From assembly GCA_900545815.1 (NCBI GenBank), contig URAM01000045.1:1-6923 (forward strand): a stretch of 6,923 nucleotides of DNA, written 5' to 3'. The stretch comes from an uncultured Eubacteriales bacterium (GTDB lineage: Bacteria > Bacillota > Clostridia > Oscillospirales > Oscillospiraceae). The notes under the pieces were generated by a model. The model made no database searches, was not told the DNA's origin, and was given only the letters and a program-made list of their open reading frames with translations. Of the stretch, positions 5,800 to 6,923 are shown piece by piece (position 1 is the first letter of the stretch; each line of letters begins with the position of its first letter). Both the position numbers and the translations under genes were made by a program.

Positions 5800-6687
5800 A
5801 TGTCTGATCAAATTGTTCGCGTTATCACTTCTGATGGCGCCGTCATGGCCTCTGCCATCACCGGCAAGGAGCTGGTGGAGCACGCCCGTCAAATCCATAA
5901 GACCCTTCCGGTGGCCACTGCCGCTCTGGGTCGCTCCCTCATGGGGGCGTCCATGATGGGCAACCAGCTGAAAGGGGACAACGACTCCCTGACCCTGCAA
6001 ATCCGCGGCGGCGGCCCCTTGGGCATGATCACCTGCGTCAGCGACTCCCAGGGCAACGTCCGAGGCTATGTCACCAACCCCTTCGTGGACATCCCCCGCA
6101 AGAGCCAGGGCAAGCTGGATGTGGGCGCCGCCGTGGGTACTGATGGCAGCTTGACCGTCATCAAGGACTTGGGGCTGAAGGAGCCTTATGTGGGCAGCAT
6201 CCCCCTGGTCACCGGCGAGATCGCCGAGGACATCACCGCCTACTTCGCCACCAGCGAGCAGTTCCCCACCGCCTGCGCCCTGGGCGTCCTGGTGGACAGA
6301 GATCAGTCGGTCAGCGCCGCCGGCGGCTACCTCATCCAGCTCCTGCCCGGTGCAGATGATGCGGTGATTGATAAGGTAGAGCGGGGCATCCAGCAGGTGG
6401 GCTATGTGACCCACGCCTTCCAGGAGGGGGTCACTCCCTTGGAGCTGGTGCAGAAGGTTTTAGGCGAATTCGAGGTGGAAGTCCTGGAGACCACCCCCGT
6501 TGAGTACCGCTGCTATTGCAGTCGGGAGCGGGTCAGCCGTGCCCTCATCAGCCTGGGGGTGGACGAGCTGCAAAAGATGATTGATGAGCAGGGACAGGCG
6601 CAGCTGAGCTGCCACTTCTGCAATAAGGAGTATACCTTTGATAAGGCCGAGCTGGAACAGCTCATCCAATCCATCCGGCAGGGATGA
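5800..6687 (+). CDS. hslO: Hsp33 redox-regulated chaperone
   Basis: Encodes 295 residues, the normal Hsp33 length. Hsp33 is a cytosolic holdase activated by oxidation: under reducing conditions its four C-terminal cysteines hold Zn2+, and oxidation forms disulfides, unfolds the linker and exposes the client-binding surface. Here the zinc switch is complete, with CYC at 238-240 and CHFC at 271-274. The N-terminal domain shows SDQIVRVITSDG (2-13), the LQIRGGGPLG segment (66-75), VRGYVTNP (87-94) and GAAVG (109-113), as in Bacillus HslO. The linker (about 180-235) is Val/Glu/Leu-rich. The start is supported by AGGAGG at 5785-5790, 9 nt upstream. It is 68 bases after the methyltransferase and follows a hairpin; no clear promoter of its own is seen, so co-transcription with the upstream pair is likely. 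Extra cysteines at 79 and 159 are not part of the switch. Confidence 0.96.
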   Translation: MSDQIVRVITSDGAVMASAITGKELVEHARQIHKTLPVATAALGRSLMGASMMGNQLKGDNDSLTLQIRGGGPLGMITCVSDSQGNVRGYVTNPFVDIPRKSQGKLDVGAAVGTDGSLTVIKDLGLKEPYVGSIPLVTGEIAEDITAYFATSEQFPTACALGVLVDRDQSVSAAGGYLIQLLPGADDAVIDKVERGIQQVGYVTHAFQEGVTPLELVQKVLGEFEVEVLETTPVEYRCYCSRERVSRALISLGVDELQKMIDEQGQAQLSCHFCNKEYTFDKAELEQLIQSIRQG

Positions 6688-6713
6688 TTGCCGCATAAAT
6701 ATGAAAAAAGTGG

Positions 6714-6742
6714 TTGACAAATCTGTTGTTGTTCGCTATAAT
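6714..6742 (+). promoter_or_regulatory. Consensus sigma-A promoter of the tRNA cluster
   Basis: TTGACA (6714-6719), a 17-base spacer, then TATAAT (6737-6742): identical to the textbook consensus, as expected for stable RNA. An A-rich stretch (6697-6709) upstream could act as an UP element. The predicted start, near 6749, leaves about 25 nt of 5' leader that RNase P would remove. Confidence 0.93.
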
Positions 6743-6773
6743 AAACTACGCTGTCTGTTGTGAGGGCGAACAG

Positions 6774-6850
6774 GGGAGTATAGCTCAGCTGGCTAGAGCA
6801 CATGCCTTACAAGCATGGGGTCACAGGTTCGAGTCCTGTTACTCCCACCA
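6774..6850 (+). tRNA. tRNA-Val (anticodon UAC)
   Basis: A 77-base cloverleaf. Acceptor GGGAGTA pairs with TACTCCC (6840-6846). The D stem is GCTC/GAGC. The anticodon stem is CATGC/GCATG with loop CTTACAA, anticodon TAC at 6808-6810. The T arm is ACAGG-TTCGAGT-CCTGT. The discriminator is A and the CCA end is encoded (6848-6850). All stems pair without mismatch. UAC reads GUN valine codons. Confidence 0.97.
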
Positions 6851-6869
6851 CACAGTTTTTGCACCACAT

Positions 6870-6923
6870 GGCCCGGTAGTTCAGTTGGTTAGAACGCTAG
6901 CCTGTCACGCTAGAGGTCGTCGG
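6870..6923 (+). tRNA. tRNA-Asp (anticodon GUC), cut by window end
   Basis: Begins with GGCCCGG (acceptor 5' strand), then the D arm GTTC-AGTTGGTTA-GAAC. The anticodon stem CTAGC/GCTAG encloses the loop CTGTCAC, with GTC at 6904-6906. The window stops within the T stem, so the T loop, the 3' acceptor strand and the CCA end lie beyond it. It lies 19 bases after tRNA-Val with no promoter between, so it is co-transcribed from the consensus promoter at 6714-6742. Confidence 0.95.

Noticed and set aside
5728..6414. 228-codon minus-strand frame inside hslO
   Set aside because: Gly/Ala/Asp/His-rich shadow of a clear Hsp33 gene.
6730..6772. TGTTCGC/GCGAACA inverted repeat across the tRNA promoter and leader
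   Set aside because: Only 7 bp with arms 29 bases apart, one of them in the promoter spacer; no plausible RNA or operator role, probably chance.

Overview
The window looks like chromosome from a moderately GC-rich Firmicute of class Clostridia, probably a gut Oscillospirales (Oscillospiraceae or Flavonifractor-type) organism. The evidence is strong AGGAGG ribosome binding sites, near-consensus sigma-A promoters, a clostridial-type PurA, a YerC-type TrpR-like regulator, an Hsp33 redox chaperone, and tRNA genes with encoded CCA. The taxonomic placement is inference from gene flavour only.

Layout. Positions 1-573 hold no intact gene. They carry the decayed 3' end of a minus-strand mgtE magnesium transporter (about 52-171), a terminator-like hairpin beyond it, and a 14-bp-arm hairpin at 438-485. 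A minus-strand PucR/CdaR-type regulator follows (574-2139) with its own sigma-A promoter (2252-2281). Next, also on the minus strand, is purA (2441-3724), with a textbook terminator (2371-2407), a good promoter (3795-3823) and a 7-bp inverted repeat at the expected transcription start. Upstream of purA on the same strand is an unrecognised 209-residue, Trp- and Cys-rich protein (3832-4461).

A 137-bp divergent intergenic region (4462-4598) separates that gene from a plus-strand cluster. The cluster contains a TrpR/YerC-like regulator (4599-4955), a class I SAM-dependent methyltransferase overlapping it by ATGA (4952-5731), and hslO encoding Hsp33 (5800-6687), preceded by a stable hairpin. A perfect consensus promoter (TTGACA-17-TATAAT) then drives tRNA-Val(UAC) and tRNA-Asp(GUC); the latter is cut by the window end.

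How the parts work together. purA supplies adenylosuccinate for AMP synthesis. The regulators probably respond to metabolite signals that the sequence does not reveal. hslO protects proteins under oxidative stress. No mobile element, CRISPR array or defence island is visible. I found no convincing new multi-gene system. The less ordinary items are the mgtE relic, the purA active-site substitutions, the unknown 209-residue protein, and several dyads in promoter regions.
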